Notes: generated by a model not told the origin, from the letters alone. A stretch of DNA of 64,000 bases from Lagopus muta (GCF_023343835.1 NW_026040159.1:1-64000); one strand, 5' to 3'; positions 46,535 to 58,900 are shown, counted from the first letter of the stretch. Made by a program: numbers and translations.

Positions 46535-47865
46535 ATAGCGACCGCCTAGACACCCCATAGAGACCCCACTTAGTCTCCTTAGAGACCCCATAGACACCCC
46601 ATAGAGACCCCATAGACACCCCATAGAGACCTCATAGAGACTCCATAGACATCCCATAGACACCCCTTAGAGACCCCATAGACATCCCATAGAGACCCCT
46701 CTGAGACCCCACCGAGCACCCATAAAGACCCATAGAGACCCCATAGTCATCCCTGAGAGACCCCATAGAAACCCCATAGACATCCCAGAGAGGCCCCATA
46801 AACATCCCATAGATACCCCATAGAGGCCCACAAAGACCCCATTCAGACCCCATAGACACCCCATAGAAACCCGAATGAGACCCCAATGAGACCCCATACA
46901 GACCCCATAGACACCCCACTGAGACCCCATAGAAACCCCATAGAGACCCATAGAGATGCCATTGAAACCCCATAGAGACCCTTAGAGACCTCATAGGGAC
47001 CCCCTAAAGGCCCCATAGACATTCCATAGACACCCTATAAGCACGTCACAGAGACCCCATACAGACCCCATAGAAACCCCATAGAAACCCCACTGAAACC
47101 CCATAGACACCCCATAGACATCCCATAGAGACCCCATAGAGACCCCATAGAGACCCCATAGAGACCCCATAGAGACCCTATAGAGACCCCATAGACATTG
47201 CACTGAGACCCGATAGACACCCAATAGTGAGAAATCTATGGGGCCTCTTTGGGTCTTTAGGGGGTCCCTATGGGGTCTGTAAGGGTCTCTATGGGGTTTC
47301 AATGGCATCTCTATGGGTCTCTATGGGGTGTCTATGGGGTCTGTATGGGGTCTGTATGGGGTCTCATTGGGGTCTCATTCGGGTTTCTATGGGGTGTCTA
47401 TGGGGTCTGTATGGGGTCTGTATGGGGTCTGTATGGGGTCTCATTTGGCTTTCTATGGGGTGTCTATGGGGTCTGTATGGGTCTCTATGGGGTATCTATG
47501 GGATGTCTATGGGGTTTCTATGTGGTCTCTATGGGATATCTATGGGATCTCTATGCGGTCTCAGTGGGGTCTCTATGGGATGTCTATGGGTCTCAGTGGG
47601 GTGTCTATGGGGTCTCAATGGGATCTCTATGGGGTCTCTATGGGGTCTCTATGGGGTCTCAGTGGGGTGTCTATGGGGTCTCTATGGGGTCTCAATGGGA
47701 TCTCTATGGGGTCTCTATGGGATGTCTATGGGGTCTCAAAGGGATCTCTATGGGGCCTCTATGGTGTCTCTACGGGGTCCATATGGGGTCTCAGTGGGGT
47801 CTCTATGGGATGTCTATGGGGTCTGAATGGGGTCTCAGTGGGGTCTCTATGGGGTCTCAATGGGT
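46535..47865. repeat. Inverted minisatellite pair, core at ~47,225-47,264
   Basis: Left arm of AGAGACCCCAT units to 47,224 and right arm of GGGGTCTCTAT units, separated by TAGTGAGAAATCTATGGGGC. Here the tail of pseudogene 20 faces the head of pseudogene 21. Confidence 0.88.
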
Positions 47866-47925
47866 CCTGGCTGCACCAGGCCGTGTGTCGGCGGCTCCAT
47901 CAGCGCCGTCTGTCCTTCCCCACAG

Positions 47926-48280
47926 GCCTGATGGCAGCCGAGACGTTGGACGAGTCTGGGGGCGGCCTGCAGACGCCCGGAGGGGGGCTGAGCCTCGTCT
48001 GCAAGGCCTCCGGATTCACCTTCAGCAGTTACCCCATGTTTTGGGTGCGACAGGCGCCCGGCGAGGGGCTGGAATACGTCGCAAGTATTGGCAGCACTGG
48101 TAGTACCACAGGCTATGGGGCAGTGGTGCAGGGCCGTGCCCCCATCTCGAGGGACAACGATCAGAGCACAGTGAGCCTGCAGCTGAACACACAGGGCTGA
48201 GCACAGCGCCCCCTGCTGGTGCGCGAGATGTTATGGCAGTGCTGCTGGTTGTTGCGCTGCTTTTGAGATCGATGAGCGCA
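47926..48280 (+). pseudogene. VH pseudogene 21, CTCF-module type
   Basis: Acceptor and FR1 intact ([10 protein letters not shown]). CDR1 SYPMF, CDR2 [20 protein letters not shown] 48,198-48,200; motif 48,205-48,219 (minus). Cassette [18 protein letters not shown]. Tail to tail with pseudogene 22, about 85 bases apart. Confidence 0.92.
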
Positions 48281-48365
48281 GATCAGGACATCAGCGCCCA
48301 GGTGACAGCAGTCGAGCTCCGATCTCTCGATCCGGGCTGCGGGTGGCACAACTTAAATGCAGGAG

Positions 48366-48715
48366 CGACGTCGATACACCCAGCACAACCATAACAACCA
48401 CCACTAGTAGCACCTTTTGAGCACCAGCAGGGGGCGCTGTGCTCAGCCCTGTGTTCAGCTGCAGGCTGGCTGTGCTCTGATCGTTGTCCCTCAAGATGGG
48501 GGCACGGTCCTCCACTGCTGCCCCATAGCCTGTGTCACTACCATAGCTGCTAATACATGCGACCCATTCCAGACCCTTGCCAGGTGCCTGTAGCATCCAA
48601 TCCATCCCATAATCGCTGAAGGTGAATCCGGAGGCCTTGCAGCCGAGGCTCAGCCCCCCTCTGGGCGTCTGCAGGCCGCCCCCAGACTCGTCCAACGTCA
48701 CGGCCGCCATCAGGC
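48366..48715 (-). pseudogene. VH pseudogene 22, CTCF-module type
   Basis: Acceptor intact; LVCK is LGCK. CDR1 DYGMD; FR2 has WMLQAPGKG in place of [12 protein letters not shown]2 [17 protein letters not shown]. It has the same 2-base loss in the module as pseudogene 14. Motif on plus 48,424-48,438. Cassette [18 protein letters not shown]. Confidence 0.92.
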
Positions 48716-48779
48716 CTGTGGGGAAGGACAGACGGCGCTGACGGAGCCGCTGACACACGGCCTGGTGCAGCCAGGACCC

Positions 48780-50405
48780 ATTCAGACCCCATAGACATCG
48801 CATAGAGACCCCACTGAGACCCCATATGGACCCCGTAGAGACACCATAGAGGCCCCATAGAGATCCCATTGAGACCCCATAGACATCCCATAGAGACCCC
48901 ATAGAGATCCCACAGAGACCCCATAGAGATCCCATTGAGACCCCATAGAGACCCCATAGACACCCCACTGAGACCCCATAGAGACCCCATAGAGACCCCA
49001 TAGAGATCCCATTGAGACCCCATAGACACCCCACTGAGACCCCATAGACACCCCACTGAGACCCCATAGACATCCCATAGAGACCCCACTGAGACCGCAT
49101 AGAGATCCCATAGATACCCCATAGAGACCCATACAGACCCCATAGACACCCCATAGAAAGCCAAATGAGACCCCATACAGACCCCATACAGACCCCATAC
49201 AGACCCCATAGACACCCCATAGAGACCCATAGAGATTCCATTGAAACCCCATAGAGACCCTTAGAGACCCCATAGGGACCCCAACGAGACCCAAAGAGGC
49301 CCCATAGATTTCTCACTATTGGGTGTCTATCGGGTCTCAGTGCGATGTCTATCGGGTCTCTATGGGGTCTCTATGGGATCTCTATGGGGTCTCTATGGGG
49401 TCTCTATGGGGTCTCTATGGGGTCTCTATGGGATATCTATGGTGTGTCTATGGGGTTTCAGTGGGGTTTCTATGGAGTTTCTATGGGGTCTGTATGGGGT
49501 CTCTATGAGGTGCTTATAGGGTGTCTATGGAATGTCTATGGGGCCTTTAGGGGGTCCCTATGAGGTCTCTAAGGGTCTCTATGGGGTTTCAATGGCATCT
49601 CTATGGGTCTCTATGGGGTTTCTATGGGGTTTCAGTGGGGTGTCTATGGGGTCTCTATGGGGTCTCTATGGGTCTTTATGGGTGCTCAGTGGGGTCTCAG
49701 TGGGGTCTCTGAGGTCCCTATGGGATGTCTATGGGGTCTCTAAGGGGCGTCTATGGGATGTCTATGGAGTCTCTATGAGGTCTTTATGGGATCTCTATGG
49801 GGTCACTATGGGGTGTCTATGTGGTCTCTATGGGGTCTCAGCGGGGTCTGTATGGGGTCTGTATGGGGTCACAATGGGGTCCCTATGGGGTGTCTATGGG
49901 TCTCTATGGGGTTTCAACGGCATCTCTATGGGTCTCAGTGGGGTCTCTCCCTATGGCGTCTCTATGGTGCCCCTATGGGGCGTCTATGTGGTCTCTATGG
50001 GGTCTCAGTGGGGTCTCTGTTCTGTCTGTATGGTTTCACAATGGGGTCCCTTGGTGGTGTCTATGGGTCCCTGTGGGGTTTCAATGGCATCTCTATGGGG
50101 CCTCTATGGTGTCTCAGTGGGGTATCTATGGAATGTCTATGGGAACTCTATGAGCTCTCTATGGGGTCTCTATGGGGTCTGTATGGGGTCTGTATGGGGT
50201 CTCTATGGGGGTTCAGTGGGGTCTCTTTGAGATGCATATGGGGTCTTTATAGGGTCTCTATGGGGTGTCTATGGGGTATTTATGGGGTCTGTATGGAGTC
50301 CCAGTGGGGTCTCTATGAGGTCTCTATGGGGTCTCTCTAGGGTCTCTATTGGATGCCTATGGGGTCTCTACGGGGTCTCTTTGGGGTCTCTATGGGCTCT
50401 CAATG
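48780..50405. repeat. Inverted minisatellite pair, core at ~49,288-49,321
   Basis: Left arm AGAGACCCCAT units, right arm GGGGTCTCTAT units, core in inverse form (CATAGATTTCTCACTATTGG). It joins the heads of pseudogenes 22 and 23. The right arm carries the same GGTGCCCCTATGGGG subunit as 44,250-45,000. Confidence 0.88.
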
Positions 50406-50468
50406 GGTCCTGGCTGCACCAGGCCGTGTGTCGGCAGCTCCGTCAGCGCCGTCTGTCCTTCCCCACAG

Positions 50469-50840
50469 GCCTGATGGCGGCCGTGACGTTGGACGAGTCT
50501 GGGGGCGGCCTGCAGACGCCCGGAGGGGGGCTGAGCCTCATCTGCAAGGCCTCCGGATTCACCCTCAGCAGTTACCCCATGTTTTGGGTGCGACAGGCGC
50601 CTGGCGAGGGGCCGGAATTCGTCGCAGGTATTAGCAGCACTGGTAGTGGCACAAGCTATGGGGCAGCAGTGCAGGGCCGTGCCCCCATCTCGAGGGACAA
50701 CGATCAGAGCACGGTGAGCCTGCAGCTGAACACACAGGGCTGAGCACAGCGCCCCCTGCTGGTGCGCGAAACGTGCTACTAGTGGTAGTGGTGCTGCTTG
50801 TAGTGGTTGTGGTCACCGCGCTGGTGAGATCGACGACCCC
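50469..50840 (+). pseudogene. VH pseudogene 23, CTCF-module type
   Basis: Acceptor and FR1 intact (LSLICKAS). CDR1 SYPMF, FR2 [17 protein letters not shown]2 [20 protein letters not shown] 50,741-50,743; motif 50,748-50,762 (minus). Cassette AKRATSGSGAACSGCGHRAG ending EIDD. Confidence 0.92.
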
Positions 50841-51440
50841 ATAGCGACCCCATAGAGAACCCATAGACATCCCATAGAGAGCTCATAGAGACCTCATAGA
50901 CATCCCATAGAGACCCCAAAGACACCCCATAGACACCCCATAGATATCCCGTACAGACCGCATAGAGACCCCATAGAGACCCCATAGACACCCCATATAC
51001 ACCCCATACAGACCCCATAGACATCATATACAGATCCCACTGAGACCCCACTGAGCCCCCACTGAGACCCCATAGACATCCCATAGAGATCCCATAGAGA
51101 CCCCATAGACATCTCATAGTCATCCCATAGAGACTCCATAGAGACCCCATAGAGACCCCATAGACATCTCATAGTCATCCCATATAGATCTCATAGAGAC
51201 CCCATAGAGATCCCACAGAGACCCCATAGAGACCCATAGAGATGCCATTGAAACCCCATAGAGACCCATAGAGACCCCATAGACACCCCATTTTTCCTCT
51301 ACCCCAGATTTGTCCTCTATCTGTAGCCATAACCATAACCATGACCATAACCATGACTATGACCATGACCATGACCATAACCATAACCATGACCATAACC
51401 ATAACCATAACCATGACCATCCACGTCACCATCTCTGGGA
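50841..51440. repeat. Minus-oriented minisatellite, then CATAACC array
   Basis: AGAGACCCCAT units to 51,290, containing the ATATACACCCCATACAGACC subunit inverse to that at 29,350-29,900. From 51,325 to 51,422 CATAACCATGACC units lead into a diverged V upstream flank. Confidence 0.85.
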
Positions 51441-51524
51441 TGTCCACCAGGTCTCTATGGGGTCTGGAGGGGACTTGGCTATGAGAGGCCATTTGACAGC
51501 GGCTCTGTCTGTCCTTCCCTACAG

Positions 51525-51880
51525 GCCTGATGGCGGGCAAGATGTTGGATGAGTCTGGGGGCGGCCTGCAGATGCCTGGAGGGGGGCTGAGCCTCGTCTG
51601 CAAGGCCTCCGGATTCACCTTCAGCAGTTATGGGATGGAATGGGTCCGACAGGCGCCCAGCAAGGGGCTGGAATGGGTCGCATGTATTAACGCTGCTGGT
51701 AGCACAGGCTATGGGGCAGCGGTGCAGGGCCGTGCCCCCATCTCGAGGGACAACGATCAGAGCACAGTGAGCCTGCAGCTGAACACACAGGGCTGAGCAC
51801 AGCGCCCCCTGCTGGTGCACGAAAACCACTTGTGGTGGTTCTGGTTCTTATGGTTATGCTGGTGGTGACCCGGCCGTCAC
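51525..51880 (+). pseudogene. VH pseudogene 24, CTCF-module type
   Basis: The acceptor is CCCTACAG and the upstream flank is diverged and partly deleted. FR1 [21 protein letters not shown]1 SYGME, CDR2 [19 protein letters not shown] 51,794-51,796; motif 51,801-51,815 (minus). Cassette TKTTCGGSGSYGYAGGDPA. Confidence 0.92.
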
Positions 51881-52397
51881 AGGGCCACGTCTTCATCTGC
51901 AGCTGGGAAGCTTCCAGCTGGGGTGCAGAGCTGCATGCTGGGAGCGAAGAATTTCTGTCCCCAACAAGGCTGTGTCCATCACCATCCCCATTTCCATCCC
52001 CATTTCCATCCCCATAACCATGACCATGACCATAATGATGACCATGACCATAACCATGACCATAATGATGACCGTAACCATGACCATGACCATAACCATA
52101 ACCATAACCATAACCATGACCATGACCATAACCATAACCATGACCATAACCATGACCATGACCATAACCATGACCATAACCATAACCATGACCATGACCA
52201 CGACCATCCTCACCACCCTCCCCATCTCCACCTCCTTCTCCATCACATTTTCTCCCATCCCTGCTCTCAGTTCCATCCCTGTTTGCTCCCTGCTGCAGAT
52301 TTGAGCTGAGTTCTGTCCGTTCTCAGCTCAGCTCCATCCATTGGGCTCCGATCTCCCAACCTGGGCTCTGGTGACAACAAAAAACCCAGGAGCGACG
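51881..52397. repeat. Tail-to-tail spacer with CATAACC minisatellite
   Basis: Conserved V flank (CAGCTGGGAAGCTTCCAGCT), CATTTCCATCCC and CATAACCATGACC units at 51,970-52,205, then CCTCCCCATCTCCACCTCC and the minus-V flank. Confidence 0.85.
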
Positions 52398-52741
52398 TTG
52401 TTGCGACCAGCACGAGCACCAGCACAACCAGCACCAGCTTTTGCACGGCACCAGGGGGCGCTGTGCTCAGCCCTGTGTGTTCAGCTGCAGGCTGGCTGTG
52501 CTCTGATCGTTGTCCCTCGAGATGGGGGCACGGCCCTGCACCGCTGCCCCATAGCTTGTACCACTACCAGTGCTGCTAATACTTGCAACGTATTCCAGCC
52601 CCTTGCCGGGCGCCTGTCGCACCCAAAACATGGGGTAACTGCTGATGGTGAATCCAGAGGCCTTGCAGACGAGGCTCAGCCCCCCTCCGGGCGTCTGCAG
52701 GCCGCCCCCAGACTCGTCCAATGTCATGGCTGCCATCAGGC
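52398..52741 (-). pseudogene. VH pseudogene 25, CTCF-module variant
   Basis: Acceptor and FR1 intact ([10 protein letters not shown]). CDR1 SYPMF, CDR2 [17 protein letters not shown]. Stop at 52,467-52,469; motif form CACCAGGGGGCGCT on plus (52,449-52,462). Cassette AKAGAGCAGARAGRNNV, where the J-like ID is NN. Confidence 0.92.
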
Positions 52742-52799
52742 CTGTGGGGAAGGACAGACGGCGCTGACGGAGCCGCCGACACACAGCCTGGTGCAGTCA

Positions 52800-53658
52800 G
52801 GACCCATTGAGACCCCATAGAGACCCCATAGAAACCCCATTGAGACCCCATAGAGAGCTCATAGACATCCCATACAGACGCCATAGTGACCCCACTGAGA
52901 CCCCATAGACGCCCCATGGCCATCCCATAGAGACCCCATAGAGACCCCATAGGGACCCCATTGGCATCCCGTAGAGACCCCATAGAGGCCCCATAGAGAC
53001 CCCATAGACACCTCATAAACATACCATAGAGACTCAATGACATCCCATAGAGACCCCATGGAGACCCCATAGAGACCCCATAGACACCCTATAGACACCC
53101 CATATTGAGAAATGTATGGGGCCTCTTTGGGTCTTTAGTGGGATTCAATATGATCTCTATGGGGTGTCCATGGGGTGTCTATGGGGACTCTATGGGATGT
53201 CTACGGGGTCTGTATGAGCTCTCTATGGGGTCTCTCTTAGCTCTCTATGAGGTCTCTATGGGATCTCCATGGACTGTTTATGGGATCTTTTTGAGCTCTC
53301 TATGGGATGTCTATAAGGGTCTCTATTAGGTCCCTATGGGGTCCCTATGGTGCCTCTGTGGGGTCCCTATGGGGTCTCTATGGGGTCTCAGTGGGGCCTC
53401 TATGGGATGAATACGTGGTGTCTATGGGGTCACAGTGGGGTCTCAGTGGAGTCTCTATGGGATGTCTATGGGGTGTCAGTGGGGCCTCTATGGGATGTCT
53501 ATGGGGTCCCTATGGGGCCTCTATGGTGCCTCCATAGGGTCTCTAAGGGGTCTGTATGGCATCTCTATGGGGTCTCTGTGGGGCCTCTATGGGATGTCTA
53601 TGGGGTCTCTATGGGATCTCTATTGGGTCTCTATGGGGTCTCTATGGGGTCTCAATGG
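52800..53658. repeat. Inverted minisatellite pair, core at ~53,103-53,142
   Basis: Left arm AGAGACCCCAT units, right arm GGGGTCTCTAT units, core TATTGAGAAATGTATGGGGC then CTCTTTGGGTCTTTAGTGGG. It joins the heads of pseudogenes 25 and 26. Nearly the same as 61,205-62,170. Confidence 0.88.
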
Positions 53659-53720
53659 GTCCTGGCTGCACCAGGCCGTGTGTCGGCGGCTCCGTCAGCG
53701 CCGTCTGTCCTTCCCCACAG

Positions 53721-54080
53721 GCCTGATGGCGGCCGTGACGTTGGATGAGTCTGGGGGCGGCCTGCAGACACCCGGAGGGGGGCTGAGCCTCGTCTGCAAG
53801 GCCTCTGGATTCACCATCAGCAGTTACACCATGCAGTGGGTCCGACAGGCGCCCGGCGAGGGGCTGGAATCCATCTCAGCTATTAACAGTGCTGGTAGTA
53901 GCACAGCATACGCGTCGGCGGTGCAGGGCCGTGCCCCCATCTCGAGGGACAACGATCAGAGCACGGTGAGCCTGCAGCTGAACACACAGGGCTGAGCACA
54001 GCGCCCCCTGCTGGTGCGCAAAGGAAGCTTATGGTTGTCCCAGTGCTTGTTGTGGTTACAATGCTGGTGCCATGGACGTC
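53721..54080 (+). pseudogene. VH pseudogene 26, CTCF-module type
   Basis: Acceptor and FR1 intact. CDR1 SYTMQ, CDR2 [17 protein letters not shown] (same as pseudogene 13). TGA 53,993-53,995; motif 54,000-54,014 (minus). Cassette KEAYGCPSACCGYNAGAMDV, one residue from that of pseudogene 15, so V body and cassette appear to come from different relatives. Confidence 0.92.
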
Positions 54081-54084
54081 ACAG

Positions 54085-54945
54085 TGCCCAATTCCACGTG
54101 GGGAGCTTCCAGCTTGGAGGCAGAGCAAAAAAGTCAATAAAGAGTTGGAGCTGTGCTGGAATCACAGAATGGAGCCGTTCTGCAGGGGCCCTACGTCCCC
54201 TCATCCCCCCTCTGTTTCCCCCCATGGGGCTGAGAGAGGGGCTGGGCTCCGTGGGGACGCCGGGGTTCGGCTGCATGGTGGTGCTGTGTGGAGCTGTGGG
54301 GTGTGGGGATGTGCTGGGCACGGACACGGCTCTGTCACTGTCACCACCACCATCAGCGTGTCAATAAACTGCCCCATATCTGTACCCATAACCATGACCA
54401 TAACCATGACCATAACCATGACCATAACCATGACCATAACCAGGATCATAACCATGATCGTAACCATGATCGTAGCCATGATCGTAACCATGATCATAAC
54501 CATGACCATAACCATGAACATAACCAGGATCATAACCATGACCATAACCATGATCATAACCATGACCATAACCATGACCATAACCATGATCGTAGCCATG
54601 ATCATAACCATGATTGTAACCATGATCATAACCATGACCATAACCATGATCATAACCATGATGATAACCATGATCGTAACCATGATCGTAACCATGACCA
54701 TAACCATGATCATAACCATGATCATAACCATGATTGTAACCATGACCATAACCATGACCATAACCATGACCATATCCATATCCATAACCCTGACCATAAC
54801 CATGACCGCCTCCATCATCACATCCATCCCCACCCCTTCTAAGCAAAATTCTCTCACCAGCTCCATCCCTGTTTGCTCCCTGCTGCAGATTTGGGCTGAG
54901 TTCTGCCCGTTCTGAGCCCAGCTCCATCACCTGGCCTCCGATCTC
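54085..54945. repeat. Unique block B copy 2, then CATAACC minisatellite
   Basis: 54,085-54,370 repeats 41,896-42,185, including both AATAAA signals. CATAACCATGACC units, many with ATCGTAACCATG, run from 54,385 to 54,805, followed by the minus-V flank. Confidence 0.85.
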
Positions 54946-55334
54946 TCAACCTGGGCTCAAGGTGACACCACCAAACCCAGGAGCGGCGTCGATACCATAA
55001 GCATTAGAACCATCACCAGCAACACCAACCACCCAGCAGAAGTAGGTTGCCGTGTCCTCAGGCTTCAGGCCGTTCAGCTGCAGGCTCACCGTGCTCTGAT
55101 CGTTGTCCAGCGAGATGGTGGCACGGCCCTGCACCGCCGACCCATAGCTTGTGCTACTACCAGTGCTGCCAATACTTGCGACCCATTCCAGCCCCTCGCC
55201 GGGCGCCTGTCGGACCCAGCTCATGGTATAACTGCTGAAGGTGAATCCGGAGGCCTTGCAGACGAGGCTCAGCCCCCCTCCGGGCGTCTGCAGGCCGCCC
55301 CCAGACTCGTCCAACGTCACGGCTGCCATCAGGC
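54946..55334 (-). pseudogene. VH pseudogene 27, fused V-D-J type, YFC subfamily
   Basis: Open from acceptor to the J-like tail. CDR1 SYTMS, CDR2 [19 protein letters not shown]3 [14 protein letters not shown] and [16 protein letters not shown]3 [16 protein letters not shown], tail [13 protein letters not shown]. No RSS. Sister of pseudogenes 16 and 32. Confidence 0.93.
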
Positions 55335-55394
55335 CTGTGGGGAAGGACAGACGGCGCTGATGGAGCTGCTGACACACGGCCTGGTGCAGCCAGG

Positions 55395-56480
55395 ACCCAT
55401 TGAGACCCCATAGAGACCCCATAGAGACCCCATAGAGACCCCATAGAGACCTCCTAGAGACCTCATAGACACCCCATTGAGACCTCATAGAGACCCCATA
55501 GAGACCCCATAGAAACACCATAGACATCCCATAGACACCACACTGAGACCCCATAGAGACCCCTTAGAGACCCCATACAGACCCCACTGAGACCCCATAG
55601 AGACCCCGTAGACATCCCCACTGAGACCCCATAGAGACCCCATACAGACCCCATAGAGACCCCATAGATTTCGCACTATGGGGTCTCTCTGGGGTCTGTA
55701 TGGGTTCTGTATGGAGTCGCTATGGAGTCTCTATGGGGTGTCTATGGGGTCTCTATGGGGTGTCTATGGGGTCCCTATGGGGTGTCTATGGGGTCTCTAC
55801 GGGACGTCTGTGGGGTCTCTGTGGGGTCTGGATGGGGTCTGTATGGGGTCTGTATGGGGTCCCAGTGGAGTCTCTATGGGTCTCTATAGGGTCTCCATTG
55901 CGTCTCTATGGGGTCTCTATGGGTTCTCTATGGGATGTTTATGAGGTCCCTATGTGGTGTCTCTGGGGTCCATATGGGACGTCTGTGGGGTCTCTGTGGG
56001 GTCTGGATGGGGTCTCTATGGGGTCTCTATGGGATGTCAGTGGAGTCTCTATGGGTCTCTATAGGGTCTCTATGGGATGTCTATGGGGTCTCTCTGGGGT
56101 CTCTATGGGACGTCTGTGGGGTCTCTGTGGGGTCTGGATGGGGTCTCTATGGGGTGTCTATGGGGTCTCTATGGGGTCTCTATGGGGTGTCTATGAGATT
56201 TCTATGGGGTCTCTCAGGGGTCTCCATGGGGTCTCTCTGGGGTCTGTATGAGCTCTCTATGGGGTGTCTGTATGGGATGACTATGGGGTCTCTATGGGGT
56301 CTCTATGGGATGTCTATGGGGTCTCTATGTGGTCCCAGTGGGGTCTCTATTAGCTCTTTAGGGGGTCTGTATGGGGTCACTATGGGATGTCTATGGGGTC
56401 TCCATGGGGTCTCTATGGGATGACTATGGGATGTCTATGGGGTCTCAGTGGGGTCTCTGTGGGGTGTCTACGGGGTCGCT
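55395..56480. repeat. Inverted minisatellite pair, core at ~55,661-55,680
   Basis: Short left arm and long right arm around CCATAGATTTCGCACTATGG. The right arm corresponds to 43,380-43,970. It ends at the tail of pseudogene 28. Confidence 0.87.
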
Positions 56481-56486
56481 ATGGGG

Positions 56487-56851
56487 TCATCAATGTAACC
56501 AGCACGGTGAACAGCATCACAATTAGCACCACTACCACTAGCAGCAGCTTTCGCGCTCCAGCAGGGGGCGCTGTGCTCAGCCCTGTGCGTTCAGCTGCAG
56601 GCTCACCGTGCTCTGATCGTTGTCCCTCGAGATGGGGGCACGGCCCTGCACCGCTGCCCCATAGCTTGTACCACTACCAGTTCTGCTAATATAGGCGACG
56701 AATTCCAGCCCCTCGCCGGGCGCCTGTCGGACCCACTGCATCCAATAACTGCTGATGGTGAATCCGGAGGCCTTGCAGACGAGGCTCAGCCCCCCTCCGG
56801 GCGTCTGCAGGCCGCCCCCAGACTCGTCCAACGTCACGGCCGCCATCAGGC
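56487..56851 (-). pseudogene. VH pseudogene 28, CTCF-module type
   Basis: Acceptor and FR1 intact, unlike its near relative pseudogene 17. CDR1 SYWMQ, CDR2 [17 protein letters not shown]. Stop 56,577-56,579; motif on plus 56,558-56,572. Cassette AKAAASGSGANCDAVHRAG ending YIDD, the same as in 17. Confidence 0.92.
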
Positions 56852-56934
56852 CTGTGGGGAAGGACAGACGGCGCTGACGGAGCCGCCGACACACGGCCTG
56901 GTGCAGCCAGGACCCATTGAGACCACATAGAGAC

Positions 56935-57215
56935 CCTCACCCTCAGCTATTATGGGATGGATTGGGTCCAACAGGCGCCCGGCAAGGGGCTGGAATGGGT
57001 CGCCTGTATTAGCAGCTATGGTAGTGACACAGGCTATGGGGCAGCGGTGCAGGGCCGTGCCACCATCTTGAGGGACAACGAGCAGAGCACAGCCAGCCTG
57101 CAGCTGAACACACAGGGCTGAGCACAGCGCCCCCTGCTGGAGCGCGAAAGCTGCTACTAGTGGTGGTTGTTATGGTTGTGCTGGGTGTATCGACGTCGCT
57201 CCTGCATTTAAGTTG
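56935..57215 (+). pseudogene. VH pseudogene 29, FR1 missing, CTCF-module type
   Basis: The V body starts at the FR1/CDR1 border after a very short minisatellite ([10 protein letters not shown]). FR2 is [17 protein letters not shown]2 [19 protein letters not shown]3 [13 protein letters not shown] 57,119-57,121; motif 57,126-57,140 (minus). Cassette [20 protein letters not shown]. Sister of pseudogene 33. Confidence 0.9.
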
Positions 57216-57354
57216 TGTCACCTGCAGCCTGGATCGAGAGATCGGAGCTCGACTGATGTCACCTGGGCGCTGCTGTCCCGATCTGCGCTCATCGATTTCA
57301 AAAGCAGCACAACAACCAGCAGCACTGCCATAACATCTCGCGCACCAGCAGGGG

Positions 57355-57690
57355 TTGAGTCTGGGGGCGGCCTGCAGACGCCCGGAGGGGGGCTGAGCCT
57401 CGTCTGCAAGGCCTCCGGATTCACCATCAGCAGTTATTACATGATGTGGGTCCGACAGGCACCCAGCATGGGGCTGGAGTGGCTCGCAGTTATTAGTAGT
57501 GGTGCTGGTACCACATACTACGGGTCAGCGGTGCAGGGCCGTGCCACCATCTCGAGGGACAACGATCAGAGCACGGTGAGCCTGCAGCTGAACACACAGG
57601 GCTGAGCACAGCGCCCCCTGGTGCCACGTGAAAAATGCTGGTAGTTGTGCTGGTTACTGTGCTTATGCTTATGGTGACACGGCCGTCACA
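57355..57690 (+). pseudogene. VH pseudogene 30, mosaic start, CTCF-module variant
   Basis: FR1 ([12 protein letters not shown]) is joined directly to the inverted cassette and motif remnant of a lost minus-strand pseudogene (CGCACCAGCAGGGG at 57,341-57,354), so a minus V body was deleted here. CDR1 SYYMM, FR2 [17 protein letters not shown]2 [20 protein letters not shown] 57,603-57,605; motif form CACCAGGGGGCGCT on minus (57,610-57,623). Cassette VKNAGSCAGYCAYAYGDTA. Confidence 0.9.
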
Positions 57691-58234
57691 GGGCCACGTC
57701 TTCATCTGCAGCTGGGAAGCTTCCAGCTGGGGTGCAGAGCTGCATGCTGGGACCGAAGAATTTCTGTCCCCAACAAGGCTGTGTCCATCACCATCCCCAT
57801 TTCCATCCCCATTTCCATCCCCATAACCATGACCATGACCATAACCATGACCATAACCATAACCATGACCATGACCATGACCATAACCATGACCATAATG
57901 ATGACCATAACCATAACCATGACCATAACCATGACCATAATGATGACCATAACCATGACCATGACCATAACCATGACCATAACCATGACCATAACCATGA
58001 CCATAACCATGACCATAACCATGACCATGACCATAACCATAACCATAACCATGACCATGACCATAACCACGACCATCCTCACCACCCTCCCCACCTCCAC
58101 CTCCTTCTCCCTCACATTTTCTCCCATCCCTGCTCTCAGTTCCATCCCTGTTTGCTCCCTGCTGCAGATTTGAGCTGAGTTCTGTCCATTCTCAGCTCAG
58201 CTCCGTCCCTTGGGCTCTGATCTCTCAATCCTGG
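57691..58234. repeat. V flank and CATAACC minisatellite
   Basis: Conserved flank, then CATAACCATGACC units at 57,785-58,075 and CCTCCCCACCTCCACCTCC. It parallels 32,601-32,975. Confidence 0.86.
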
Positions 58235-58900
58235 CTGCCCACCGGCACAACGCCTCCAGCTGTCCCCACATCATCGCTATTTTGTGGCAGGAAACACTGA
58301 GTTATTTCGGTCGTGCCTGAACCCCGCGCTGAACCAGCAGAAGGAGCAGCTGCGTGCCGTGTTCCCTTTTTTGGCTTTTTCAATCTATTTTTTTCCTTTC
58401 TTTCCCCCCCCGTTTCACCCTATTTTTGGTTTGTTTTCCCCCCACCAGCGCAGCTGTGTGCTGACATCACAAGAGGCCACCCGTCGTCGCGCCAAGTTTG
58501 TTATGGGACTTTCAGACCCCCGTCTCGTAAACCTGTTTGGCATCAGGGATATTTCTTTGTCCTGAGGATCTGAGTTTGTCTTTTGAGTGGTTTTTCGGGT
58601 TGAATTCGGGAAGGGACAAATGCAGGAAGGGGCAAAGGTGGTTGGAGGGGGGCGCATAGATGCATGCAAGGCCTATGGCGGCACATGCAAGCTGTTGCCC
58701 CACGGTGTGGGTAAAGAGGGCGGCAAGGGGATCCCAGTTCATCATCACAATTAGCGCTGCCAACTGCCTCAAGAAATGAGCTTGCAGTGGTTGTGGTGAT
58801 GAAGCTCATGGCGTCGACGTCGCTCCTGGGTTTGGTGGCGTCACCCAGAGCCCAGATTGAAAGATCGGAGCCCAGGCGACGGAGCTGAGCTGAGAATGGA
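58235..58900. other. Unique block A, copy 2
   Basis: Near-identical to 32,975-33,640, with scattered substitutions (for example LFGIRDISLS for LFGIRDVSLP). The acceptor-like C/T tract and CCCCCCACCAG are kept. The product is not recognised. It is part of a larger duplicated block that includes flanking minisatellites and V bodies. Confidence 0.55.
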
